NCBI GenBank assembly: GCA_021781835.1
Contig: JAJXWD010000024.1
Coordinates: 1-41,160, forward strand
Source: Pseudomonadota bacterium
Lineage (GTDB): Bacteria; Pseudomonadota; Alphaproteobacteria; Acetobacterales; Acetobacteraceae
Reading direction: 5' to 3'
Length of the DNA: 41,160 nt
The first letter of the stretch is position 1. Every line of letters starts with the position of its first letter. The position numbers and the translations under genes were made by a program. Positions 34,718 through 41,160 of this stretch are shown here, piece after piece. The notes beneath the pieces were generated by a model, which searched no databases, was not told the DNA's origin, and saw nothing but the letters and a program-made list of their open reading frames with translations.

Positions 34718-35173
34718 TCAATATCCCCAGCGGCGCGTGCCGGGCGGAATGAAGGCGGGCGTCGGGCTCTTGCGCGCGGCATCGGGCGGAATGACGCTGG
34801 GCGCGTCGGGCGGCTCCTCCACCACGGGGGCGGGCGGCACATAAGCGGGCGAGGCCACCGTGGCGGCGGCGCCCTCCACGGCGGTCTTGGCCTCGTTCAC
34901 CGCCTCGCGCACGTTGCCGTTGGGGTCGATCGTCTCCATCGCCGCGGTCTTGAAATCAAACCGCCGGAGCTTGTTGATCTCGCCTTTGACATCCGAGAGA
35001 TTGGCCTCCCGCATCATGTCATCGACATGGCCCTGAAACTCGGCCGCCATGCCGCGCGCCTTCTTTATAAAGGCGGTCACGGTCTTGATCGCGACCGGCA
35101 AATCCTTCGGCCCGATGGCAATCAGCGCCACCGCCAGAATCAGGCCGATCTCTCCCCATGAAAAACCAAACAT
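34718..35173 (-). CDS. tatB: Sec-independent translocase TatB
   Basis: Partner of TatC in recognising twin-arginine signals. From the ATG at 35173 it has 151 residues: one short membrane helix (about 3-20, FGFSWGEIGLILAVALIAIGP with the family's conserved Glu and Gly-Pro hinge), an amphipathic helix (LPVAIKTVTAFIKKARGMAAEF) and a charged helical region. A Pro-rich, unstructured tail ends in FIPPGTRRWGY. The longer open frame upstream would add residues before the membrane helix and is not expected. The ribosome site is weak. tatA is not in the window: the gene immediately upstream, hisI, faces away. The run is tatB-tatC-serS. Confidence 0.93.
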   Translation of the reverse strand: MFGFSWGEIGLILAVALIAIGPKDLPVAIKTVTAFIKKARGMAAEFQGHVDDMMREANLSDVKGEINKLRRFDFKTAAMETIDPNGNVREAVNEAKTAVEGAAATVASPAYVPPAPVVEEPPDAPSVIPPDAARKSPTPAFIPPGTRRWGY

Positions 35174-35250
35174 GGCGCTGTTGCTAGCAGGGCGCGGGCC
35201 AATGGGCAATTCGCCTTCCCAACCGCCGCCAATGCGCCTATCTCTGCCCC

Positions 35251-35637
35251 ATGTCCCAGTTCCTCGATGCCCTCACACTCACCCCAGACGGCCTGATTCC
35301 CGCCATCGCCCAGCAGCATGACACGGGCGAGGTGCTGATGATGGCCTGGATGAACCGCGAAGCGGTCGAGGAGACCCTCAAAACCGGCCAAGTTTGCTAC
35401 TGGTCGCGCTCGCGCGGCAAGCTGTGGCGCAAGGGCGAAACCTCCGGCCAACGGCAAAAACTGGTCGAGATGCGCCTCGATTGCGACGGCGACACGCTCC
35501 TCCTCCTGGTCGATCAGCAAGGCGTCGCCTGCCATACCGGCCGGCGCAACTGTTTCTTCCTCACCGCCCAAAACGGCGCATGGGTCGAAAACGCCCGCCC
35601 GCTCCTCGACCCCAGCGCCCTCTACGGCCATAACTGA
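35251..35637 (+). CDS. hisI: Phosphoribosyl-AMP cyclohydrolase
   Basis: Opens the adenine ring of phosphoribosyl-AMP, the third step of histidine synthesis, in the cytoplasm. The 128-residue monofunctional HisI carries VCYWSRSRGKLWRKGETSG, the metal-binding DCDGDTLLLLVDQQGVACHTGRRNCFF with C, D and H ligands, and no HisE fusion. No other his gene is nearby; the gene stands alone and diverges from tatB across a 77-bp gap. Confidence 0.97.
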   Translation: MSQFLDALTLTPDGLIPAIAQQHDTGEVLMMAWMNREAVEETLKTGQVCYWSRSRGKLWRKGETSGQRQKLVEMRLDCDGDTLLLLVDQQGVACHTGRRNCFFLTAQNGAWVENARPLLDPSALYGHN

Positions 35638-35727
35638 GCGCCGCGCATCATTATGCACTTGAACCAAACCAAAAATCTGGGGCAAAACAGACATATAAAA
35701 TAAGCTCAAAGGGGGAACGTCGCCGCC

Positions 35728-37374
35728 ATGGTCCAGCCAACCGGTCAGTCTCTGCTCACGCGCTCCCTTTTGGCGGCGGCCCTGCTCATCGCCGCCCTGG
35801 CCGCCCTCGGCCTCACCCGCGCCGCCACCGCCGACAATTCCGCCTCGGACTATCCCGCCGCCTCGCTCGCCGCCCCCGCCGATCAGGCGGCCCTCATCGC
35901 GCGCGGTAAATATCTGGTCACCGCGGCCGACTGCGCCCCCTGCCACACCGGCCCCAACCACGCGCCCTTCTCGGGCGGGCTGGTCATGCAAACGCCCTAT
36001 GGCGGGCTCGCCAGCCCCAACATCACCCCCGACCCCACAACCGGCATCGGCCGCTGGTCCGAGGCGGATTTCTACAAAGCCCTCCATAACGGCATCGCGC
36101 CGGGGCATGACTGGCTGGTTTTCCCGCGCTTCCTCTACCCGGCCATGCCCTACACCAGCTACACCAAGCTCTCCCGGCCAGATGTCGATGCCATCCGCGC
36201 CTATCTCATGTCGCTGGCCCCCATCAGCGTCGCCCCCACGCCCTCCTCCATGGCCTTCCCCTTCAACCAGCGCCCGGTTCTGCTCGGCTGGCGGCTGTTG
36301 TTCTTCCAATCCGGCCCCATGGCCATGAACCCCGCCTGGTCGCAAGACCTCAAAAACGGCGCCTACCTCACCGAGGCGCTCGGCCATTGCGGCGAGTGCC
36401 ACACGCCCCGCAACCTGCTCTCGGCCATGGAACTCAGCCGCGCCTATGCCGGCGCCCCCATCGACAATCTCTTCGCCCCCAACATCTCCTCTTCCAAAAC
36501 CGATGGTGTCGGCGCCTGGGCCACCGCCGACCTCGTGGCCTACCTCCATGACGACGGCAACATGGTAAAAGGCTCGCCCTTCGGCGCCATGGGCGAAATG
36601 ACCGACAATTCCACCAGCCAGCTGCCGCTGTCCGATGACCAGGACATCGCGCTCTACCTGCAAACCGCCACCGCCCCGCAAGCCACCCCCCCCACCAGCC
36701 CGGCGCCCGAGGCGGCCGCCTCCATTTCACGCGGCCAGGGGCTGTATGGCGATAATTGCGCCGCCTGCCACGGCGCGGCGGGCAAGGGCATGGGGCCCAA
36801 TTTCGTGCCGCCGCTCGCGGGCAACAGCGCGGTCACCGCCGCCCAGCCCTACAACATCATCGGCGCGGCCCTGGGCGGCTTGGACAGCTGGGCCGCCAAC
36901 GGCCCCGCCATGCCCGCCTTCGGCGCCGCCCTCACCGACCAGCAAATCGCCGACATCGCCAATTATGTCCGCACCAGCTGGGGCAACAGCGCCCCCCCCA
37001 ACGCCACCGCCGCCATGGTCATGGGGCTGCGCGGCGCCGTGCCCCTGCCGGGCGCGGCCAGCCTGGCGGCCGACCAGCTCGGCTGCCCGCGCGTCAGCGC
37101 CTCAGGCCGCCCCGGCACGGTGGCCGACCCCGGCTCCAACCTGCTCGCCATCTATAACGGCGCCACCCCGGCCACCATGCCCAACCGCACCCGCGCCCTC
37201 ATCGCCCAGCTCCGTGCCGCCACCCCCACCATCTCGGAGGCCGATCTGGCCGACACCCTGCTCGCCGCCTATTGCCCCGTGCTCGCCGATCAGCCAGGAA
37301 TGAGCCTTGCCGCCAAACAGGCGGCGCTCACCCAATTCCTCGCCGGAGCCCAGCCCGAACTTGCCGGAAACTAG
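35728..37374 (+). CDS. Triheme cytochrome c, orphan dehydrogenase-type subunit II
   Basis: A 548-residue exported triheme cytochrome resembling the membrane-bound subunit of alcohol, aldehyde or gluconate dehydrogenases, which passes electrons to ubiquinone. A signal peptide covers residues 1-33 (hydrophobic LLAAALLIAALAALGL). Heme motifs are CAPCH (69-73), CGECH (221-225) and CAACH (344-348), each with a later Met ligand candidate (M140 in PAMPYTSY, M288, M395 in PAMPAFG). After the third domain comes a 120-residue extension with two cysteines (C453, C516), possibly a disulfide. AGGGGGAAC precedes the ATG. No dehydrogenase gene is adjacent, so the partner must be elsewhere. Confidence 0.9.
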   Translation: MVQPTGQSLLTRSLLAAALLIAALAALGLTRAATADNSASDYPAASLAAPADQAALIARGKYLVTAADCAPCHTGPNHAPFSGGLVMQTPYGGLASPNITPDPTTGIGRWSEADFYKALHNGIAPGHDWLVFPRFLYPAMPYTSYTKLSRPDVDAIRAYLMSLAPISVAPTPSSMAFPFNQRPVLLGWRLLFFQSGPMAMNPAWSQDLKNGAYLTEALGHCGECHTPRNLLSAMELSRAYAGAPIDNLFAPNISSSKTDGVGAWATADLVAYLHDDGNMVKGSPFGAMGEMTDNSTSQLPLSDDQDIALYLQTATAPQATPPTSPAPEAAASISRGQGLYGDNCAACHGAAGKGMGPNFVPPLAGNSAVTAAQPYNIIGAALGGLDSWAANGPAMPAFGAALTDQQIADIANYVRTSWGNSAPPNATAAMVMGLRGAVPLPGAASLAADQLGCPRVSASGRPGTVADPGSNLLAIYNGATPATMPNRTRALIAQLRAATPTISEADLADTLLAAYCPVLADQPGMSLAAKQAALTQFLAGAQPELAGN

Positions 37375-37951
37375 CCTCACCACCCTCTCGGGCCCTGCCC
37401 TGCTGGCGCACCTGCCCGCCCTCGCCCGCCTGCGCATCGAGGTGTTTCGCGCCTGGCCCTATCTCTACGAAGGCGACCTCGCCTACGAGGAGCGTTATTG
37501 CCGCGTCTATGCCGAGCGCCCCGGCGCGGCGGTGGTGCTGGCCCTCAGCGCGGGCGAGGTGGTCGGCGCCTCCACCTGCCTGCCACTCAGCCAGGAGCCC
37601 GAAACCATCCAGGCGCCGTTCATCGCCGCCGGGCTTAACCCGGCCGAGATCTGCTATTTCGGCGAATCGGTGCTCCTGCCCGGCTTTCGCGGCCAGGGTC
37701 TGGGCGTCGGCTTTTTCCAGGGTCGCGAGGCGGCCGCGCGCGCCTGGGGGGCCAAACTCGCCACTTTCTGCGCCGTGCAGCGCGCCCCCGAAGATCCCCG
37801 CCGCCCGCCCGGCTACACGCCCCTCGATGAATTCTGGCGCCATCGCGGCTTCACCCCCCGCCCCGACCTCATCTGCACCATGTCCTGGCGCGAGATCGGC
37901 GCCGCCCAGCAAAGCGCGAATCGCCTGATGTTCTGGACCAAACCCCTATGA
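37361..37951 (+). CDS. GNAT acetyltransferase
   Basis: A 196-residue GCN5-type N-acetyltransferase by the TTG start at 37361, which overlaps the cytochrome gene by 14 bp. The frame is open further to 37307, but that part is inside the cytochrome gene. No ATG or GTG fits, and a GGAG lies 12 bp upstream of the TTG. The fold is visible in LARLRIEVFRAWPYLYEGDLAYEERY near the N-terminus and the acetyl-CoA loop LPGFRGQGLGVGFF in the second half. It overlaps the nitrilase gene as ATGA. GNAT and C-N hydrolase domains of this kind occur fused in one protein in other bacteria, so the two products may act together. The substrate is unknown. Confidence 0.82.
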   Translation: MPETSLTTLSGPALLAHLPALARLRIEVFRAWPYLYEGDLAYEERYCRVYAERPGAAVVLALSAGEVVGASTCLPLSQEPETIQAPFIAAGLNPAEICYFGESVLLPGFRGQGLGVGFFQGREAAARAWGAKLATFCAVQRAPEDPRRPPGYTPLDEFWRHRGFTPRPDLICTMSWREIGAAQQSANRLMFWTKPL

Positions 37952-38817
37952 AGCTCGCCCTCGCCGCCTTCGGCGTCACCCCGCCGCGAGACCCGCGCGC
38001 CTTCCTCACCCGCCTCGAGCGCCTGGCGTCCGAGGCCGCGCTCGCCGGCGCCGCCCTGCTGGCGCTGCCCGAATATTTCTCCATGGTCCTGGCCGGCGCC
38101 GTCATCTCCACGCCCGACGCCCAAGCCGAGCTGGCCCATGTGGTCGCCCACGCCCCCAGCCTGGTCGCTGATCTCCGCGCCATCGCCCAGCGCCACCAGC
38201 TCCACCTGCTCGCCGGCACCATCCCCATGCGCGACGAGGACGGCAAAATCCGCAACCGCGCCCCCTTCATCGCCCCCTCCGGCGCGCTCGCCTACCAAGA
38301 CAAACAGCACATGACCCGCTTCGAGGCCGAATATTGGGGCGTTGCCGGCGGCCAGCCGCCCCAAATCTTCGCCACCCGCCTCGGCCTCATCGGCGTCTCC
38401 ATCTGCTATGATTCCGAATTCCCCCTGCATGTCCGCGCCCAGGTCATGGCGGGCGCCCGGCTCGTGCTCATCCCCTCCTGCACGGCCGATGCCGCGGGCT
38501 TCAACCGCGTGCGCATCTCGGCGCGCGCCCGGGCCATCGAAAACCAGTGCTACACCGCCCCCATCCCGCTGGTGGGCCAAGCCCCCTGGTCGGCGGCCAT
38601 AGACAGCAATATAGGCCACAGCGCCGTCTTCACCCCCTGCGACACCGGCTTCCCCCCCGATGGCGTGCTCGCCGCCGGCCCCCTCAACGAGCCGGGCCTC
38701 ACCTTCGCCACCCTCGATTTCGCGGCCATCGACACTGTGCGCGCCACCGGAACCGTGCTCAATCACCGCGACTGGGCGCCCCCGCTTCCCCCCGCCCCCA
38801 TCGTGGAGCTGTCGTGA
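37948..38817 (+). CDS. Nitrilase-superfamily C-N hydrolase
   Basis: A 289-residue cytoplasmic amidase-type hydrolase with the Glu-Lys-Cys triad: E42 (LPEYF), K119 (DKQHMTRFE) and C153 (ISICYDSEFP region). Other family features are TIPMRDEDGKIRNRAPFIAP before the lysine, and SCTADAAGFNRVRISARARAIENQCY after the cysteine. The start overlaps the GNAT stop by 4 bp, and its stop overlaps the lpxB start by 4 bp (GTGA). It is probably an amide hydrolase acting with the GNAT protein. I cannot say on which compound. Confidence 0.92.
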   Translation: MKLALAAFGVTPPRDPRAFLTRLERLASEAALAGAALLALPEYFSMVLAGAVISTPDAQAELAHVVAHAPSLVADLRAIAQRHQLHLLAGTIPMRDEDGKIRNRAPFIAPSGALAYQDKQHMTRFEAEYWGVAGGQPPQIFATRLGLIGVSICYDSEFPLHVRAQVMAGARLVLIPSCTADAAGFNRVRISARARAIENQCYTAPIPLVGQAPWSAAIDSNIGHSAVFTPCDTGFPPDGVLAAGPLNEPGLTFATLDFAAIDTVRATGTVLNHRDWAPPLPPAPIVELS

Positions 38818-39953
38818 CCAAAATCTTCATCCTGACGGGCGAGGCCAGCGGCGACCTGCTGGGCGCGCGCACCATGGCGGCGCTGCGCCGCCTGCGCCCC
38901 GGCATCGAATTTCTGGGCATTGGCGGCGAGCAGATGGCGCGCGAGGGCCTCGTCTCGCTCTTCCCCATGCACGATCTGGCGCTGCTGGGCCTGGCCGAGA
39001 TCATCCCCAACATCCCCAATCTGCGCCGGCGCCTGCGCCAAACGGTCGACACCATCCGCGCCGAATCGCCCGACATATTGCTCACCATCGACATTCCCGG
39101 CTTCGCGCTGCGCGTGCTCAAGGAGATCGGCCCCGGCAAACTCAAGCGCGTGCATTATGTCGCCCCCCAGGTCTGGGCATGGCGCGAGAGCCGCGTGAAA
39201 AAATATCCCGGCCTGTGGGAGGAGCTGCTCTGCCTGCTGCCCTTCGAGCCCGCCTTCTTCGCGCCCCACGGGCTGCACCCGGTCTTCACCGGCCACCCGG
39301 TGCTCGAATCGGGCGCCGACCAGGGCGATGCCGCCCGCTTCCGCGCCACCCACAACCTGCCCGCCACCGCCGTGCCGGTCATCTTCATGCCGGGCTCGCG
39401 CCGGGGCGAAATCGCCCGCCTGGCGCCGATATTCCGCGACACGCTCACCCTCCTCCAGCCTCAAATCCCCGGCCTGGTGCCCGTGCTGCCCGTGGCCCAG
39501 GGGGTCGATGAAACCGTGCGCGCCGCCACGCGCGACTGGCCGGTGCGCCCCCTGCTCGTCCACGGCGCGCAAGAGCGTTACGACGCCTTCGCCAGCGCCC
39601 ACGCCGCGCTCACCAAATCGGGCACCTCCACGCTCGAGCTGGCCATGGCCGGCGTGCCCATGGCGCTCACCTACCGGGTCAACCCGCTCTCGGCCTGGCT
39701 GTTCCGGCGCATGGCCAAGGTCGAATATGTCGGCATCGTCAACATCCTGGCCGCCCGCCCCCTGGTGCCCGAATTGCTGCAGGAAGACTGCACCCCGCCC
39801 AAGCTCGCCGCCACCCTGCTCACCCTGCTGGGCGACCCCCAAGCCCGCGCCCGCCAGCGCCAGGGCTACCGCGAGGTTCTGGCCAGCCTCCTCGCCCCCG
39901 CCGGCACCCCCTCCGAAGCCGCGGCCCAGGCGATTCTCGCCCTGCTCGGCTGA
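38814..39953 (+). CDS. lpxB: Lipid-A-disaccharide synthase
   Basis: GT19 glycosyltransferase that joins UDP-diacylglucosamine and lipid X into the lipid A disaccharide, at the inner face of the inner membrane. The 379-residue frame starts with GTG at 38814, in the family context MTKIFILTGEASGDLLGA, with GGAG 5 bp upstream. Signatures are HYVAPQVWAWRESRVKK (114-130), PGSRRGEIARL, and KSGTSTLELAMAGVPM. It overlaps the nitrilase gene by 4 bp. The usual neighbours (lpxD, fabZ, lpxA, lpxI) are not in this window, so lpxB appears separated from the lpx cluster here. Confidence 0.97.
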   Translation: MTKIFILTGEASGDLLGARTMAALRRLRPGIEFLGIGGEQMAREGLVSLFPMHDLALLGLAEIIPNIPNLRRRLRQTVDTIRAESPDILLTIDIPGFALRVLKEIGPGKLKRVHYVAPQVWAWRESRVKKYPGLWEELLCLLPFEPAFFAPHGLHPVFTGHPVLESGADQGDAARFRATHNLPATAVPVIFMPGSRRGEIARLAPIFRDTLTLLQPQIPGLVPVLPVAQGVDETVRAATRDWPVRPLLVHGAQERYDAFASAHAALTKSGTSTLELAMAGVPMALTYRVNPLSAWLFRRMAKVEYVGIVNILAARPLVPELLQEDCTPPKLAATLLTLLGDPQARARQRQGYREVLASLLAPAGTPSEAAAQAILALLG

Positions 39954-40060
39954 TCGTTAAAACACTTCCTTAACTATTTTGGCGTCAGAATACGCCGTTT
40001 CTAACCCCCGAGCGCAAAAGCCTCCCATGGCCCGGCCTTGCCGCGCCTCAGGATACCGCC

Positions 40061-40243
40061 ATGAGCCTCGATCCCCTCGCCCCCGCCGCCGCCCTGCCGC
40101 CCGCCATCGCCACCAGCACGCTCACCCTGCCCGATGGCAGCGTCATCGCCACCACCCGTACCCGCCAGGGCGCCATCACCGCCGTCACCACCACCCCGCC
40201 CGCGCGCCAAACCCCGCCTCCTGGCATCGACACCACCGCCTGA
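40061..40243 (+). CDS. Small Thr/Pro/Ala-rich protein, unknown
   Basis: A 60-residue frame with AGGA 8 bp before the ATG. The sequence is low-complexity, with a beta-hairpin-like middle (STLTLPDGSVIATTRTRQGAITAVTTT) and a Pro-rich tail. No signal peptide or membrane helix, no family recognised. It precedes a second low-complexity gene by 112 bp and could be related to it in function. Confidence 0.5.
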   Translation: MSLDPLAPAAALPPAIATSTLTLPDGSVIATTRTRQGAITAVTTTPPARQTPPPGIDTTA

Positions 40244-40355
40244 CCCCCGGCTATACACGCCCCCATCCGGCGGATTTTTTTACCGGCTCTTAAGCCAACC
40301 GCGCCCATAACAAGCCGCACGGCAACAGGCCTGCGCCCCGCGCCATAGGATTTTC

Positions 40356-40982
40356 ATGACCACCACCCCCCTCACCAATCTGCTCGCCTTAAGCAACAGC
40401 CTCGCCACCCTGCAAGGCAACTCACTCAGCAACAGCACCACCCTCCAGGCCGCCGCCCATATCACCCAGGCGGGCATATCGCTCAGCGCCATGCCTCCCG
40501 CCGTCCCCGGCAACTCGCCCTATTACGGCCCGCTCGGCACCGCCGAATCGGTCTCGCTTTCTGGCTCTGTCAGCGGGTCTGGCGCCAGCCTCGGCGCCTT
40601 GAGCGGCATGATCGGCCTGCCGGCCATGGGCAGCAGCCACGGGCTTCATGCCGGCATCACCCTCGCCAGCTCCGGCGGCACCAGCGGCACGGCGTCGCTG
40701 TCGGGCATGCTCGCGGCGTCTGCCCTGCCCGATGGCCCAGACGGTCCCGGCAGCGGTTCGGCCACGGCCAGCCTCTCCGCGGTGGCCAGCCTGTCGGGCG
40801 CCGCCAGCGGCACCGCCACCAGCGCCGCCTCGGTCACCTCCAGCCTCACCCTGTCGGGCACATTGGCCAATCTAGGCCCATCTCACCCTCATCGCGTGGC
40901 GGCTGTTCCCCCCTCCCAGGCCGCCGCAACCCTGGCCAGTTCCAGCACCACCCTCTCAAGCTCGGGCAGCGCCAACGGCTGA
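40356..40982 (+). CDS. Ser/Ala/Gly/Thr-rich low-complexity protein, unknown
   Basis: A 208-residue frame with TAGGA 6 bp before the ATG, so translation is likely. It begins MTTTPLTNLLALSNSLATLQ and then becomes dominated by Ser, Ala, Gly and Thr, with loose repeats of the form SLSG (SVSLSGSVSGSGASLGALSG; ASLSGMLAAS; SLSAVASLSGAAS; SLTLSGTLANLG). No cysteine, no signal peptide, no membrane helix, few charged residues. I do not recognise a family. It may be a disordered or beta-stacked surface or filament protein, but that is a guess. The convergent gene to the right ends with its own terminator. Confidence 0.6.
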   Translation: MTTTPLTNLLALSNSLATLQGNSLSNSTTLQAAAHITQAGISLSAMPPAVPGNSPYYGPLGTAESVSLSGSVSGSGASLGALSGMIGLPAMGSSHGLHAGITLASSGGTSGTASLSGMLAASALPDGPDGPGSGSATASLSAVASLSGAASGTATSAASVTSSLTLSGTLANLGPSHPHRVAAVPPSQAAATLASSSTTLSSSGSANG

Positions 40983-40986
40983 GCGC

Positions 40987-41019
40987 AAAAAAAACGCCCG
41001 GCCATTATCTGGCCGGGCG
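40987..41019 (-). terminator. Rho-independent terminator of the minus-strand gene at the right edge
   Basis: CGCCCGGCC (40995-41003) and GGCCGGGCG (41011-41019) form a perfect 9-bp stem with a 7-nt loop. The eight A residues at 40987-40994 are a T-run on the minus strand. This is the cleanest intrinsic terminator in the window. Confidence 0.9.
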
Positions 41020-41048
41020 TCGTCATGGTCTCGCGCCGGGCGCGGGGT

Positions 41049-41160
41049 TTACTTATGCTGCAAGGCCAGCACCGCCTCCATCGCCGCCACCGCCGAGAGA
41101 TTGATAATCCCGCGCGCCGTGGTGTTGGGCACCGCAATATGCAGCGGCTTGGCCTGCCCC
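41049..41160 (-). CDS. C-terminal end of an unidentified protein (cut by window edge)
   Basis: The last 36 codons of a minus-strand gene are visible, including PLHIAVPNTTARGIINLS, then AVAAMEAVLALQHK and TAA (41051-41049). The terminator at 40987-41019 follows 29 bp downstream, which supports a real gene. The segment looks like a closing strand and helix of a globular cytoplasmic protein. I cannot name the family from this much. Confidence 0.7.
   Translation of the reverse strand, partial: GQAKPLHIAVPNTTARGIINLSAVAAMEAVLALQHK

Overview
The window looks like a chromosomal segment of a GC-rich alphaproteobacterium, most likely Acetobacteraceae. The signs are very strong use of G/C-ending codons (which creates long mirror ORFs on the opposite strand), the alphaproteobacterial order purC-purS-purQ-purL-bolA-grxD, a Hint-domain protein of the Acetobacteraceae/Rhodobacteraceae type, a DUF6134 secreted protein, a triheme cytochrome of the alcohol/aldehyde-dehydrogenase type, and an intergenic palindrome ending in AAAAACTTTTGATCC. 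The genus assignment is open. I see no rRNA, tRNA, CRISPR array, phage or insertion sequence.

Layout, left to right. 1-8.6 kb: nrdB, a conserved 95-aa protein, a DUF6134 Tat-exported protein, a SixA phosphatase, gltA overlapping a two-helix K+ channel, a methyltransferase plus lipoprotein pair, and an ArsR-type regulator coupled to a 32-codon ORF and an Old Yellow Enzyme. 8.6-15.6 kb: a GGDEF diguanylate cyclase facing left, then the purine block purC, purS, purQ, purL with bolA, grxD and a glycosyltransferase. 15.7-18.7 kb: a degenerate EAL protein, a DUF3253 protein and an SbmA/YddA-type ABC exporter, tightly packed. 18.6-22.4 kb (minus): a Hint-domain protein, then cysteine desulfurase, [2Fe-2S] ferredoxin and mnmA, a compact tRNA-thiolation sulfur-relay operon. 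22.8-23.4 kb: an alpha/beta hydrolase. 23.6-32.6 kb (minus): a four-gene, end-overlapping tripartite efflux operon of the MdtABC/MuxABC-OpmB type. 32.7-35.2 kb (minus): tatB-tatC-serS. 35.2-40 kb (plus): hisI, an orphan triheme cytochrome c, and GNAT-nitrilase-lpxB with consecutive overlaps. 40-41 kb: two low-complexity unknown proteins, then a minus-strand gene cut by the window end, with a textbook terminator.

Most of the window is housekeeping. The points that deserve a second look are: a terminator-like hairpin inside the first codons of the K+ channel gene where it overlaps gltA; an EAL domain with most catalytic residues replaced; a 64-residue Ser/Ala/Gly/Thr-rich insert in the docking region of one RND pump; an intergenic palindrome whose right half recurs upstream of nrdB; the triheme cytochrome with no dehydrogenase partner and a C-terminal extension; and the two unrecognised low-complexity proteins at the right end. 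I did not find convincing evidence of a wholly new multi-gene system.
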